Assembly (NCBI GenBank): GCA_963715255.1
Contig: CAVQRN010000004.1
Span: forward strand, 186,001-250,000
DNA from: JAHEEL01 sp963715255
Lineage (GTDB): Bacteria > Actinomycetota > Acidimicrobiia > Spongiisociales > UBA5794
Direction of reading: 5' to 3'
DNA: 64,000 bases
Shown here: positions 43,303 to 52,407 of the stretch, piece by piece
Numbering within the stretch: the stretch's first letter is position 1
Layout: the number at the start of each line of letters is the position of its first letter
The notes under the pieces: generated by a model
Told to the model about the DNA's origin: nothing
Databases searched by the model: none
What the model saw: only the letters and a program-made list of their open reading frames with translations
Program-made: the position numbers and the translations under genes

Positions 43303-44705
43303 GTGATCTCAGTCAGCTTCTCGATACCGAGCCGGTGGTGGCAACAGCCGGTACGGACATGCTCGCGGCATCGATCGAGCAGCAGGGTTCGGTGGTCGAG
43401 CGTGCCGATTGGCGTCCGCCGCATGCGGGGACGGAGAAGGCGCTCGCCGTCCTCTTCTCCGACGATCGGATGCGGGACGCGAACGCGACTGCGATCAGCC
43501 GAATGCTGGCCGTGCGCCCGCACCTCGTCGACATCAAGGTCGCCCGGGACGTGTTCCCAGGAATGACCGATCGGACCTTCCTCCATGCAGGCCCGCCGCT
43601 GGAATGGGACCGGGCCAGCGGACCAATGCGGGGAGCGATCATCGGTGCGATGTTGTACGAGGGTCTCGCCGACGACCCCGACGACGCCGCCGCCAAGGCC
43701 GCCGGGGGTGAGATCGACCTGTCTCCGTGCCATCACCACGGGGCGGTTGGCCCGATGGCCGGTGTGACGTCGCCTTCGATGCCGGTGGCCGTGGTCACCG
43801 ACGCAGCAGGCGACGGCGTCGCCTACTCGACGCTGAACGAGGGCCTCGGCAAGGTCCTCCGCTACGGAGCGTTTGCCCAGGAGGCGATCGACCGGCTCCA
43901 CTGGATGGACGAGGTACTGGGACCGGTTCTGAGCGCTGTTCTCAGGAGCAGAGGACCGATCGACCTTCAGTCGCTGATCGCCCAGGCGTTGCAGATGGGA
44001 GACGATGGGCACAACAGGAACCGGGCCGTGACGTCGCTGTTCCTGCGCGAGATCGGTGGTGCGCTCGTCGATGGTGCCGATGCACCGATCGACCAGCGCG
44101 CCGAGGTGTTCAAGTTCATCGACGGCAACGACCACTTCATGCTCAACCTGGTGATGGCCGCAGGCAAGCTCGGTTCGGACGCCGCATCCGGGGTGCCTGC
44201 CTCGAGTCTCGTCACCGTGATGGCTCGCAACGGCACCGACTTCGGCATCAGGCTGTCCGGCACGGGAGATCAATGGTTCGTTGCTCCGGCTCCTCCCGTC
44301 GACGGCCTCTACCTCGGTGCGTTCACCGAGGAGGATGCCAGTCCAGACATCGGCGATTCGACGATCACGGAGACGGTTGGCCTCGGAGGTCTTGCCATGG
44401 CGGCAGCGCCGGCGATCGTCGGATTCGTCGGCGGGACGGCCGCAGGAGCGGTGCGTCGGACCCTCGCGATGTACGAGATCACGATGGCCGAACACCCTGC
44501 CTATCAGATCCCGATGCTCGAGTTCCGTGGCACACCGGTCGGTATCGACGCCGCCCGCGTTGTTCGCACCGGAGTCCTGCCGCAGATAAACACCGGAATC
44601 GCAGGAAAGGTGCCCGGCACAGGGATGGTCGGCGCCGGCCTGGTGGAGGCTCCGATGGAGTGTTTTGTCCAGGGAATCAACGCACTGGCGGCGACCATGA
44701 ACTGA
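43299..44705 (+). CDS. DUF1116 protein, AllG-like carbamoyltransferase subunit
   Basis: This 468-residue protein matches DUF1116 (YlbE/AllG): VLFSDDRMRDANATAISRML near 50, GPPLEWDRASGPMRGAIIGA near 100, SPCHHHGAVGPMAGVTSPSMPV near 145, and DGHNRNRA near 235. The ATG overlaps the fdrA stop by four bases. AllH, FdrA and AllG here are co-transcribed with a barbiturase-type enzyme rather than with allantoin genes, which is the notable feature. The closing segment is NTGIAGKVPGTGMVGAGLVEAPMEC (in blocks). Confidence 0.9.
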   Translation: MSDLSQLLDTEPVVATAGTDMLAASIEQQGSVVERADWRPPHAGTEKALAVLFSDDRMRDANATAISRMLAVRPHLVDIKVARDVFPGMTDRTFLHAGPPLEWDRASGPMRGAIIGAMLYEGLADDPDDAAAKAAGGEIDLSPCHHHGAVGPMAGVTSPSMPVAVVTDAAGDGVAYSTLNEGLGKVLRYGAFAQEAIDRLHWMDEVLGPVLSAVLRSRGPIDLQSLIAQALQMGDDGHNRNRAVTSLFLREIGGALVDGADAPIDQRAEVFKFIDGNDHFMLNLVMAAGKLGSDAASGVPASSLVTVMARNGTDFGIRLSGTGDQWFVAPAPPVDGLYLGAFTEEDASPDIGDSTITETVGLGGLAMAAAPAIVGFVGGTAAGAVRRTLAMYEITMAEHPAYQIPMLEFRGTPVGIDAARVVRTGVLPQINTGIAGKVPGTGMVGAGLVEAPMECFVQGINALAATMN

Positions 44706-44829
44706 CTTCCAGCGGGAGCGAGACGTTGGCGGGGCCCGGGGTTGTCTCGACTCGGATTCGGGTCGACGATCGGCTGAGGGTGCCTTCACAAGTTGTAAGA
44801 TTCCGCCTTCGGGGGCGGAGGAGGTTGTT

Positions 44830-45714
44830 TTGGTCATCGCCAGGGAGTTCGACTACCAACGTCCGGACACGCTCGCGAAGGCCATCCAGATCCTCGAGGA
44901 GTACCCCGGATCGGCCCGCCTCCTCGCCGGTGGAACCGATCTCGTGGCCTGGCTCCGCGACGACGCGGTCGCTCCCGATCTCGTGGTCGACATCAAGGCT
45001 GTTCCCGGCCTCCACGCGCTCGAACTCGAGGGAGAGACCCTCCACATCGGCTCGTTGGTCACGTTCACCGAACTGATCGAGTCGGAATTGGTCAGGGAGC
45101 ATGCTCCATTGCTGGCCGAGATGGCAGAGACCGTGGCGTCTCAGGGCATCCGCAACCGGGCGACGATGGTCGGAAACATCTGTTCGGCCGTTCCATCGTG
45201 CGACGCCGGACCCGTGTTGCTGGCCTACGACACCACGGTCCACGTCGTGGGACCCGACGGCGAACGGAGCATCGATATCAATGACTGGTTCGTCGGACTC
45301 CGCCAGACGGCACGCACCGACGAAGAAGTCGTCACCCATCTGACCATCGCCCTTCGTCCGCACGGTGGTGTCTACGTGAAGCTCATGCGGTACGCGGGCG
45401 AAGACCTGGCCCAGGCAGCCGTCGGGATCGTTGTCTACCCGGGCGACGAGTATCGGGTCGCATTCGGAGCGGTCGCCCCCACCCCGATCCGCTCGATCCG
45501 TATCGAGGAAGCCCTCCGAGGGAGACCGCTCGACGAGTCGCTCATCACCGACGTCGTCTCCATGGTACGCAGTGAAATCAGCCCGATCACCGACATGCGG
45601 GCTTCCGCCGAGTACCGCGCCCGCATGACCGAGGTGATGCTGAAACGGGGCTTGATGGCAGCGACCGAGAGACTCGCCGGCACGGGACCCGCATACGGCA
45701 CACGGCTCATCTGA
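44830..45714 (+). CDS. molybdenum hydroxylase, FAD-binding medium subunit
   Basis: This 294-residue protein matches the CoxM/XDH FAD subunit: FDYQRPDTLAKAIQIL start, LLAGGTDLVAWLRD for the FAD diphosphate, and SQGIRNRATMVGNICSAVPSCD for the second FAD loop. The TTG start has GGAGGAGG six bases upstream. A small GCC-rich hairpin lies before the RBS. It transfers electrons from the [2Fe-2S] subunit to an acceptor. The medium-small-large gene order is that of CO-dehydrogenase-type hydroxylases. Substrate is inferred from context, not from sequence. Confidence 0.93.
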   Translation: MVIAREFDYQRPDTLAKAIQILEEYPGSARLLAGGTDLVAWLRDDAVAPDLVVDIKAVPGLHALELEGETLHIGSLVTFTELIESELVREHAPLLAEMAETVASQGIRNRATMVGNICSAVPSCDAGPVLLAYDTTVHVVGPDGERSIDINDWFVGLRQTARTDEEVVTHLTIALRPHGGVYVKLMRYAGEDLAQAAVGIVVYPGDEYRVAFGAVAPTPIRSIRIEEALRGRPLDESLITDVVSMVRSEISPITDMRASAEYRARMTEVMLKRGLMAATERLAGTGPAYGTRLI

Positions 45715-45724
45715 GAGGACGGCG

Positions 45725-46186
45725 ATGGATCTGAAGCTCAAAGTCAATGGTGAGGACTGGGCACTCGACGTCGCTCCCGCGGACGTGCTCCTCGACGTGC
45801 TCAGGGAACGGATAGGCGTCAAGAGCCCCAAGATCGGATGTGAGCGAGGTGACTGCGGCTCCTGCACCATCCTCATGGACGGTCGCACGGTCCGGAGTTG
45901 CCTGGTGCTTGCCATTGAAGTCGACGGTCATGAGATCACGACGGTTGAGGGCATCAGCTACGAGGGCTTCAGTGAGTTGCAGAATCTGTTCCTCCAGAAC
46001 AACTCCTTCCAGTGCGGTTTCTGCGCTCCCGGCATCGTCCTGGCGGCCACCGAACTACTCGACCACAACCCCAACCCCACGCGTCACGATGTCCAGGAAG
46101 CCCTTGCAGGCAATCTGTGCCGCTGCACCGGCTACGAGCCGATTATCGAAGCCGTGCTGGCCGCGGGTGATGGGGGATCCGAATGA
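45725..46186 (+). CDS. molybdenum hydroxylase, [2Fe-2S] small subunit
   Basis: This 153-residue protein has the plant-ferredoxin-type cluster motif GCERGDCGSCTI with the fourth Cys in VRSC, and the C-terminal four-helix cluster motif QCGFCAPG plus NLCRCTGYEPI. Both clusters are complete. It lies ten bases after the FAD subunit, and its stop overlaps the large-subunit start by four bases. It relays electrons between molybdopterin and FAD. Confidence 0.95.
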   Translation: MDLKLKVNGEDWALDVAPADVLLDVLRERIGVKSPKIGCERGDCGSCTILMDGRTVRSCLVLAIEVDGHEITTVEGISYEGFSELQNLFLQNNSFQCGFCAPGIVLAATELLDHNPNPTRHDVQEALAGNLCRCTGYEPIIEAVLAAGDGGSE

Positions 46187-48566
46187 CCACGGAGTTCCCC
46201 TTCGAAGCCGAGACCGCCGACGGTGACCTCACAAGCGTTGGAACCTCTGCAGTCAGGATCGACGGACTCGACAAGATCAGCGGCGCCGCCCAGTTCGTCG
46301 ACGACATCGACTTCGGTCCCGGTCTGCTCTACGCCGCCATCGTCGAGAGCCCGTACGCCTACGCCAGGATCCTCTCCATCGACACGGCAGAAGCCGAAGC
46401 GGCGAAGGGTGTCGTGCGGGTTGCCACCGGCAAGGACTTCCCGTACAAGTTCGGCATGTACATGGAGGACCGATACATCTTCGCCCAGGACTACGTCCGC
46501 TTCGTTGGCGAGCAAGTAGCCGGGGTCGTTGCTCGCAGCCATCGCGAGGCGGTCCAGGCCGCCAAGCTGATCAACGTCGAGTACGAGGTGCTTACGCCGC
46601 TGCTCGACCCGAGGAGCGCCGTCGCCGACGACGCCGATCTGATCCATCCAGATCTCGACGACTACACCCACGTCCCGTGGTTCTTCCCCCAGGCCGACAC
46701 CAACATCGCCCACTGGCGAAAGATCCGCAAGGGCGATACGAAGAAGGCGTTCGCCGAAGCCGACTACGTCCTCGAAGACACCTACCGGGTGCCCCGGTAC
46801 GCACACTGTGCAATCGAGCCACACGTCACGGTCAGCAAACTCGACTACGCCGACCGGCTCACCGTGTGGACCGCGTCCCAATCTCCGCACACCCAGCGAC
46901 ATCTGTTCGCCGAAGCCCTCGCTCCATTGGGATTCAGCCACAAGGACGTTCGGGTGATCACACCGTACGTCGGTGGTGGTTTCGGCGGAAAAGCCGGTGT
47001 CTCCATGGAGATACTCGGCGCAGCGATGGCGACGCTGGTAAAGGGTCGACCGGTGAAGCTCCGGTGGACCAGGGAGCAGGAGTTCTATAACACCTACCAG
47101 CGGCAGGGCGTGGTCGCCGAACTCAAAGTCGGCGTCAAGAACGATGGCACCATCACCGCCGTCGAGCACGGCTCTACTGGGATGCCGGCGCATACGTCGA
47201 GTACGGCGCCAACGTGGTCAACGCAGCAGGGCTGTCGGCCACCGGCCCCTATCGAGTGCCCAACATCACCAACGACTCGCTGTGTATCTACACGAACCTT
47301 CCCGCCGGGTGGCCCGTACCGCGGGCTTCGGGTACTCCGAGTTCCACTTCGGGCTCGAATCGCACATGGACCGCATCGCAGAGGCCATCGGGATGGACGC
47401 CGTCGAATTCCGCCGCAAGAACGCCATCGTCGAAGGCGATGAACTCGCATACGGCGCCCACATGAATCCGTCCGGCATGATCGAGGCGATCGACCGGACC
47501 GCGGCGGCCATCGACTGGGGTGTCGAAGAGAAATCCGACAACCCGAACACGGTGATCGGCAAGGGAATTGCGCTGTTCTGGAAAGCGCCGGCGATGCCAC
47601 CGAATTCGTCGTCCGCGTCGTTCCTCAAGTTCAATGAGGACGGCAGCATCAACATCAGCGTCTCCGGCATGGAGCTCGGTCAGGGCTATCTGACCGTCAT
47701 GGCCCAGATTGCCAGCGAGGTCCTGATCGGTTCCGGTCGGGAAGATCCGGGTGGAGACCCCCGACACGGATCGCAATCCGTACGAGTGGCAGACGGTCGC
47801 GTCTCACGTGACCTGGAGCTCGGGGCTGGCCGTCGAGAAGGCCGCCATCGAGGCTCGCGGCAAGATCTTCGACGTCATCCACCAGGTGTACGGCTACGAG
47901 GATGACTCGCTCTACCTCGAGGACGAAGCCGTCAAGTGCAAGACGGATCCGGAGTTCTCCAAGCCGCTGCGGGAGTTTGTCATCGACGGAATCCAAACGG
48001 AGGACGGCACCTGGCGAGGCGGGCCGATCATCGCCAGCGGAAAGTTCATGCCCGAGTTCACGAACGCCAACAGCGACCCCGAGACCGGGCAGGGCGGTCA
48101 CCCCAATGTTCACTACACGGTGGGTGCCACCGGCGTGGTGCTCGAGATCGACAAGGACACCGGCCGAATCTGGGTCCGCAAAGCGGCGCTCGCGGTCGAC
48201 GCCGGGCGTGCCATCAACCCGGATCTGGTCAACGGCCAGATCACCGGGGGTCTGGTCCAGGGGCTGGCGACCGTCCTCTACGAAGACATGCGCTTCGACG
48301 AGGGTGGGAAGATGATGAACCCGACCTTCACGGACTACAAGATCCCGACGGCCTTCGACATTCCCGACGAGATCATCCCGATCATCGTTGAGGTGCCCCA
48401 ACCCGACGGCCCGTTCGGCGCCCGCGGCGTGGGAGAGCACACCATGATCGGTGCTGCCCCGGTTATCGCCAACGCGGTCTACAACGCGCTCGGGGTCCGC
48501 ATCACGTCGATGCCGATCACCCAAGAGAAGGTCGCAATGGCGATCTTCGAGAAGTCAGAGAACTGA
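46183..48566 (+). CDS. molybdenum hydroxylase, molybdopterin-binding large subunit (four indels)
   Basis: Joined across frames, this is a complete large subunit of about 795 residues: VRIDGLDKISGAAQFVDDI start, RVPRYAHCAIEPHV, TPYVGGGFGGKAG for cofactor binding, GGPYRGFGYSEFHF at the active-site loop, SGMELGQGY, and GARGVGEHTMIGAAP with the catalytic Glu. The loop lacks the AYRxCSFR motif of true CO dehydrogenase. The frame breaks at about 47170 (one C missing), 47307-47309, 47323-47325 and 47735 (one G extra each), all in G/C runs. Elsewhere the coding is perfect. Real decay is possible, but sequence error is more likely. Related enzymes hydroxylate purines or pyrimidines. Confidence 0.88.
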
Positions 48567-48592
48567 AGCAACCCAGGAGGAGTGGAGAACGA

Positions 48593-49351
48593 ATGCCCGT
48601 CGACCTAGAGAAGATCCTTCGGCCCGTGGATTCGCCGATGGCACCGTACGAACCGAAGTACATGCTGCTTGCCAGCGGTGAAGCGGCCGTGGTCCGCGCC
48701 GTCGACCGGGATGAGATCCCGGACCTGCTGAAGCACGTCGAGCCGTTGTTGCACGTCGAGCGCGACTACTACGACGTTGTCGCCTCTCGCGTATACGCCG
48801 AGCTGTTGTCTCACTATCAGTACCGATTCCAGGACCAGTATGTCCTCGCAGTGCAGATCGACGGAGAGCTTGCCGCCATCGTCAACGGCCGCCAAGTGAC
48901 CCCCATCCTGGGTCTGTCATTGCACACCCTGGCTCTGCGTCGCGGCCTTCGCGTCGGCGCACACGCCTTCGCGGCGAAGATGGAGTACCACTTCGATGCC
49001 CTCGGGCATGATGAGGTCCTGATCGTCGCCGAATCACCGATCGGATTCCGCCGTTGGATGATCGAGTACAAACTCGAGAAGCGATTCGAGGTTCCCCATG
49101 AGCTCGGCGGGGTCCCCTCATGGGCGTTGACCCGTGACCTGTTCGATCGGGCCCGTTCCAGCCTCGTCGTCGGTCGTCGCCCGGTTCCGCCGGAGATCCT
49201 CGACAAGGCCATGGAGAAGATCCTGCCTCCTTCGGATCCGCCGACGCCTGCGCTCGATCCGCTCGCGGCAACTCGCTCGAAGTACGACCCCACCGCCACT
49301 GCGCTCATGATCGAGCGGTGGGCGATGGAGGAGGGGTCCCTCAATGCGTGA
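48593..49351 (+). CDS. conserved protein of unknown function in the hydroxylase cluster
   Basis: This 252-residue soluble protein has no motif I recognise with confidence. It has alternating strand-helix composition, with LAVQIDGELAAIVNGRQV, LHTLALRRGLRVGAHAF and DEVLIVAESPIGFRRWMIEY, somewhat like a GNAT acyltransferase layout. That likeness is weak and should not be taken as function. RBS GGAGGAG precedes the ATG, and the thiolase-like gene overlaps its end by eight bases, so it probably belongs to the same transcript. It has no signal peptide or membrane helix. Confidence 0.7.
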   Translation: MPVDLEKILRPVDSPMAPYEPKYMLLASGEAAVVRAVDRDEIPDLLKHVEPLLHVERDYYDVVASRVYAELLSHYQYRFQDQYVLAVQIDGELAAIVNGRQVTPILGLSLHTLALRRGLRVGAHAFAAKMEYHFDALGHDEVLIVAESPIGFRRWMIEYKLEKRFEVPHELGGVPSWALTRDLFDRARSSLVVGRRPVPPEILDKAMEKILPPSDPPTPALDPLAATRSKYDPTATALMIERWAMEEGSLNA

Positions 49352-50519
49352 CGTATACGTAGCCGGGATCGGGATCACCACGTTCACCCGGTTGGAGTTC
49401 GCGCTGTCGGAAATCGCATCCTACGCGTCGATGATGGCGCTCAAGGATGCCGGGATCACCGAGGTCGACCAGGTCTACGTGGCGAACATGGGCGCCGCCC
49501 GTGTCAACCACCAGACGGCGCTCGCCAGTGCGGTCGTCGACAGTCTGAGTCTCACTCCGGCGGGTGCCGCGTCCATCGAGAACGGACCGGCCTCGGGCGG
49601 TTCGGCCATCAAGGCCGGGTTCCAGGCCGTCGCGTCCGGCATGGACGATGTCGTCCTCGTCGTCGGTGTCGAGCGGATGCGTGAGGTCAACGGCCTCGAG
49701 GCAACAGACTTCGTCGCAACACTGACGCATCCGATCGCCGAGTACATCTACGGCGTGACCCTTCCGGCGCACGCAGCGATGTTCACCCGGCTCTACATGG
49801 ACAAGTACGGCGTCACCGAGCGCCACCTTGCGATGGTTGGAGTCAAGAACCAGAACGCTGCGCTCAACAACGTGTGGGCGCACCTGCAGCAGGAGATCAG
49901 TCTCGAGGGCATCCTCGACTCTCCCGAAGCGATGACGAACAACCCGTACGTCGCCGAACCCTTGCGGTTCTTCGACGCATGTCCGGTGTCCGACGGTGGC
50001 GCAGCCATCATCCTGGTCTCGAAAGAGAAGGCCAAGGAGCTCGGCAGACCATTGATCAAGATCACCGGTGTCGGTCAGGCGACCGATACCCACGCGGTTC
50101 ATGAGCGCGAAGAACCGACTGATCTGCTCGCCGTCCGCAAGGCGGCAGCGGATGCGTTCGCAATGGCGGGCTTGACGCCGCAAGACGTCGACGTCGCGGA
50201 ACTCCACGACGCGTTCACGATCCTCGAGATCGTGGAGAGCGAAGAAGTCGGGTTCTTCCCGAAAGGCGAAGGTCACATCGCCCTCGAGAAGGGCGAGACG
50301 GCGCTTGGTGGGAAAATCCCCATCAACGTTGGCGGCGGTCTCAAGGGTCGCGGCCACCCGGTCGGAGCTACCGGTGTTGCGCAGGCGTGGGAGATCGTCA
50401 CCCAGCTACGCGGAGACGGCGGCAAGCGGCAGGTTGATGGTGCCAGAGTCGGCTTCACCTGCAACTTCGGCGGCTTCGGCAACAATGTCGTTTGTCTCAC
50501 GTTTGAGAAGGAGGCCTGA
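49344..50519 (+). CDS. thiolase-like protein lacking the nucleophilic cysteine
   Basis: This 391-residue protein has the thiolase fold of the SCP-x/archaeal type: VYVAGIGITTFTR start, a helix at ENGPASGGSAIKAG, ELHDAFTILE and GGGLKGRGHPVGATGVAQ near the end. Where active thiolases have Cys in the C-A-S-G motif, this one has Pro (GPASG). The GHP His is kept. It overlaps the preceding gene and a DUF35 gene follows, the usual partner of this thiolase branch. It may act as a scaffold, an acyl-binding protein, or a hydrolase; ordinary Claisen condensation is doubtful. Confidence 0.85.
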   Translation: MRDVYVAGIGITTFTRLEFALSEIASYASMMALKDAGITEVDQVYVANMGAARVNHQTALASAVVDSLSLTPAGAASIENGPASGGSAIKAGFQAVASGMDDVVLVVGVERMREVNGLEATDFVATLTHPIAEYIYGVTLPAHAAMFTRLYMDKYGVTERHLAMVGVKNQNAALNNVWAHLQQEISLEGILDSPEAMTNNPYVAEPLRFFDACPVSDGGAAIILVSKEKAKELGRPLIKITGVGQATDTHAVHEREEPTDLLAVRKAAADAFAMAGLTPQDVDVAELHDAFTILEIVESEEVGFFPKGEGHIALEKGETALGGKIPINVGGGLKGRGHPVGATGVAQAWEIVTQLRGDGGKRQVDGARVGFTCNFGGFGNNVVCLTFEKEA

Positions 50520-50866
50520 TGGCTCGCGAGATCTATGCGTATCGGTGCCGCCTTTGCGACACGATGCACTATCCGTTCCGGATGGTGTGCAAGAACTGCA
50601 AGAAGAACGACTTCTTCGAGTTCGACACGGTGCCGCTCCCGAAGGACGGAACGTTGTTGACCTTCACACGGGTCTACAACCTGCCGGCTCAGTACGAAGT
50701 CGCCACCCTCGGGCTCGGCATCGTCGAGTTGGAGAACGGGATGCGGATGCTGGGCCAACTCGAGATCGATGATCCCAAGGCCGGCATGGCGGTGAAGGGA
50801 AGTGTCGAGGTAGTCCGCAAGGAAACCTACGACGACTTCTATGGGATGGTGTTCAGAAGCGCATGA
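50519..50866 (+). CDS. DUF35 OB-fold protein with zinc ribbon
   Basis: This 115-residue protein has an N-terminal rubredoxin-like zinc ribbon (CRLC, then CKNC) and an OB-fold with TFTRVYNLPAQYE and LGLGIVELENGMRMLGQL. DUF35 proteins bind thiolases and, in the archaeal thiolase-HMG-CoA synthase complex, hold the pantetheine arm. The ATG overlaps the thiolase stop by one base, which supports a shared complex. Full length. Confidence 0.9.
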   Translation: MAREIYAYRCRLCDTMHYPFRMVCKNCKKNDFFEFDTVPLPKDGTLLTFTRVYNLPAQYEVATLGLGIVELENGMRMLGQLEIDDPKAGMAVKGSVEVVRKETYDDFYGMVFRSA

Positions 50867-51030
50867 CGCATACACGGGCCATGGAAGGCATCCGACAACG
50901 AGCGGATGGCAGGGCGAAACTACTCGTTCCGTTCGTCATCAGCCGATGCCGGGTGAGGCACATATGACAGTCTTGACCGGGGCCATAGCCACCAGTCGAG
51001 ATCGGGCGACGAGTCCGATCGGTAAGAACG

Positions 51031-51056
51031 AGAGCCACCCCGAGGAGGGTGGCTCT
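51031..51056 (+). terminator. hairpin upstream of the permease gene
   Basis: AGAGCCACCC (51031-51040) pairs with GGGTGGCTCT (51047-51056), a 10-bp stem with a six-base loop. It lies 165 bases after the DUF35 gene and 27 before the permease start, so it could end the upstream transcript or attenuate the permease. Confidence 0.6.
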
Positions 51057-51082
51057 CGCCGTCTACGGGAGAGGGAAGAGCC

Positions 51083-52339
51083 ATGGAGTTGACGATACAG
51101 AAGAAGGTTGTGCTGGGCCTACAGCACACGATCGCAATGTTCGGGGCAACGGTCCTTGTGCCATTGCTGACCGGACTCAATCCGTCTGTCGCCCTACTCG
51201 CCGCCGGGATCGGAACCTTGCTGTTCCACCTCGTGACGAAGCAGATGGTGCCGGTGTTCCTGGGATCGTCGTTTGCGTTCATCCCGGCAATCATTTTGGC
51301 GGCCGAAGACGGGTATTCATGGGAAGCCATCGGTGCCGGAATCATCGGCGCAGCGGTCATCTACATGGTCATGTCGATCATCGTGACGTTCGTCGGTCAC
51401 GCTGTGATCACGAGGATCTTCCCACCGATCGTCACCGGACCCGTGATCATCGTCATCGGTATGACGCTTGCGCCGGTCGCTCTCGGTATGGCTGAGGGTG
51501 CCTGGTGGCTCGCGATCGTCACGTTGGTCGCCGCAGTGATCGCAGCGATCTTCTTCCGCGGCCTGTTCCAGATGCTCCCGATCCTCACCGGAGCGATCGT
51601 CGGCTTCATCGCCGGCGCCATCTTCCTCGAGGGGTTCACGTGGGATCTCGTCAGGGACGCTGCGTGGGTCGGCCTGCCGGACTTCACGTGGGGTATGGGT
51701 GACATCCAATGGGGTGCGATCGTGATCATCGCTCCGATCGCGTTTGTCACGATGATCGAGCACGTCGGCGACATCGTTGCCAACGGCGGGGTCGTGGGTA
51801 AGAACTTCCTGGATGAACCGGGACTGAATCGAACCCTGCTTGGCGACGGCATTGCCACCGCGGTGGCAGGACTCATCGGCGGGCCACCGAACACGACCTA
51901 TTCGGAGAACACCGGAGTGCTGGCGATCACCAAGGTCTACGACCCGTTCATCCTCCGGATCGGGGCCGTGTTCGCGATCGCCCTCGGCCTGGTGCCGAAA
52001 CTGGCGGCGTTGCTGCGCACCGTGCCCGTCCCGGTGCTCGGCGGGCTTTCGATCATCCTCTTCGGCATGATCGCTTCCGTCGGGCTGCGGACCTTGGTCG
52101 AGAATCACGTCGACTTCAAGAAGGGCCGGAACATGCTGGTCGTCGGTTTGATCCTCGTCTTTGGCTTGGGGATCAGCGGCCTGGCCACGCCGCTCAAGAT
52201 CGGCGATGTCCAGATCTCTGGGCTCGCGCTCGCTGCCGTCATCGGCGTCGTTGCGAACCTGATCCTTCCCGCCGATCGCGTAGAGGTCGGACCGGCGCTG
52301 TCCTCGGACGCGTACGAGCAAGCCGATTCCGACAGCTAG
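51083..52339 (+). CDS. NCS2-family nucleobase permease, uracil/xanthine type
   Basis: This 418-residue protein has about 14 membrane segments. NCS2 markers are GLQHTIAMFGATVLVP in helix 1, TGPVIIVIGMTLAP, the substrate-binding TMIEHVGDIVANG with its Glu, and GGPPNTTYSENTGVLAITKV. UraA-type members use protons to take up uracil; relatives carry xanthine or uric acid. The absence of the QxG motif of the xanthine group leaves uracil-like pyrimidines most likely, but this is not certain. Its place beside the hydroxylase and barbiturase-type genes suggests it supplies their substrate. Confidence 0.9.
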   Translation: MELTIQKKVVLGLQHTIAMFGATVLVPLLTGLNPSVALLAAGIGTLLFHLVTKQMVPVFLGSSFAFIPAIILAAEDGYSWEAIGAGIIGAAVIYMVMSIIVTFVGHAVITRIFPPIVTGPVIIVIGMTLAPVALGMAEGAWWLAIVTLVAAVIAAIFFRGLFQMLPILTGAIVGFIAGAIFLEGFTWDLVRDAAWVGLPDFTWGMGDIQWGAIVIIAPIAFVTMIEHVGDIVANGGVVGKNFLDEPGLNRTLLGDGIATAVAGLIGGPPNTTYSENTGVLAITKVYDPFILRIGAVFAIALGLVPKLAALLRTVPVPVLGGLSIILFGMIASVGLRTLVENHVDFKKGRNMLVVGLILVFGLGISGLATPLKIGDVQISGLALAAVIGVVANLILPADRVEVGPALSSDAYEQADSDS

Positions 52340-52376
52340 GAGAGCTGAACACCCGGACACCACCATCCACGAAAAC

Positions 52377-52407
52377 GAGAGGGAGTCGGCACGACCGGCT
52401 CCCTCTC
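52377..52407 (+). terminator. permease gene terminator
   Basis: GAGAGGGAG (52377-52385) pairs with CTCCCTCTC (52399-52407), extended inward by TCGG/CCGG, and is followed by TTCCGTTCC. It lies about 40 bases after the stop. Confidence 0.75.

Noticed and set aside
44677..45915. Long minus-strand frames opposite the carbamoyltransferase and hydroxylase genes
   Set aside because: They are shadows of GC-rich coding DNA; the plus-strand genes have clear families, RBS sites and stop-start overlaps.
44830..48566. Aerobic CO dehydrogenase
   Set aside because: The active-site loop is PYRGFG rather than the AYRxCSFR of form I enzymes, and no cox accessory genes are adjacent.
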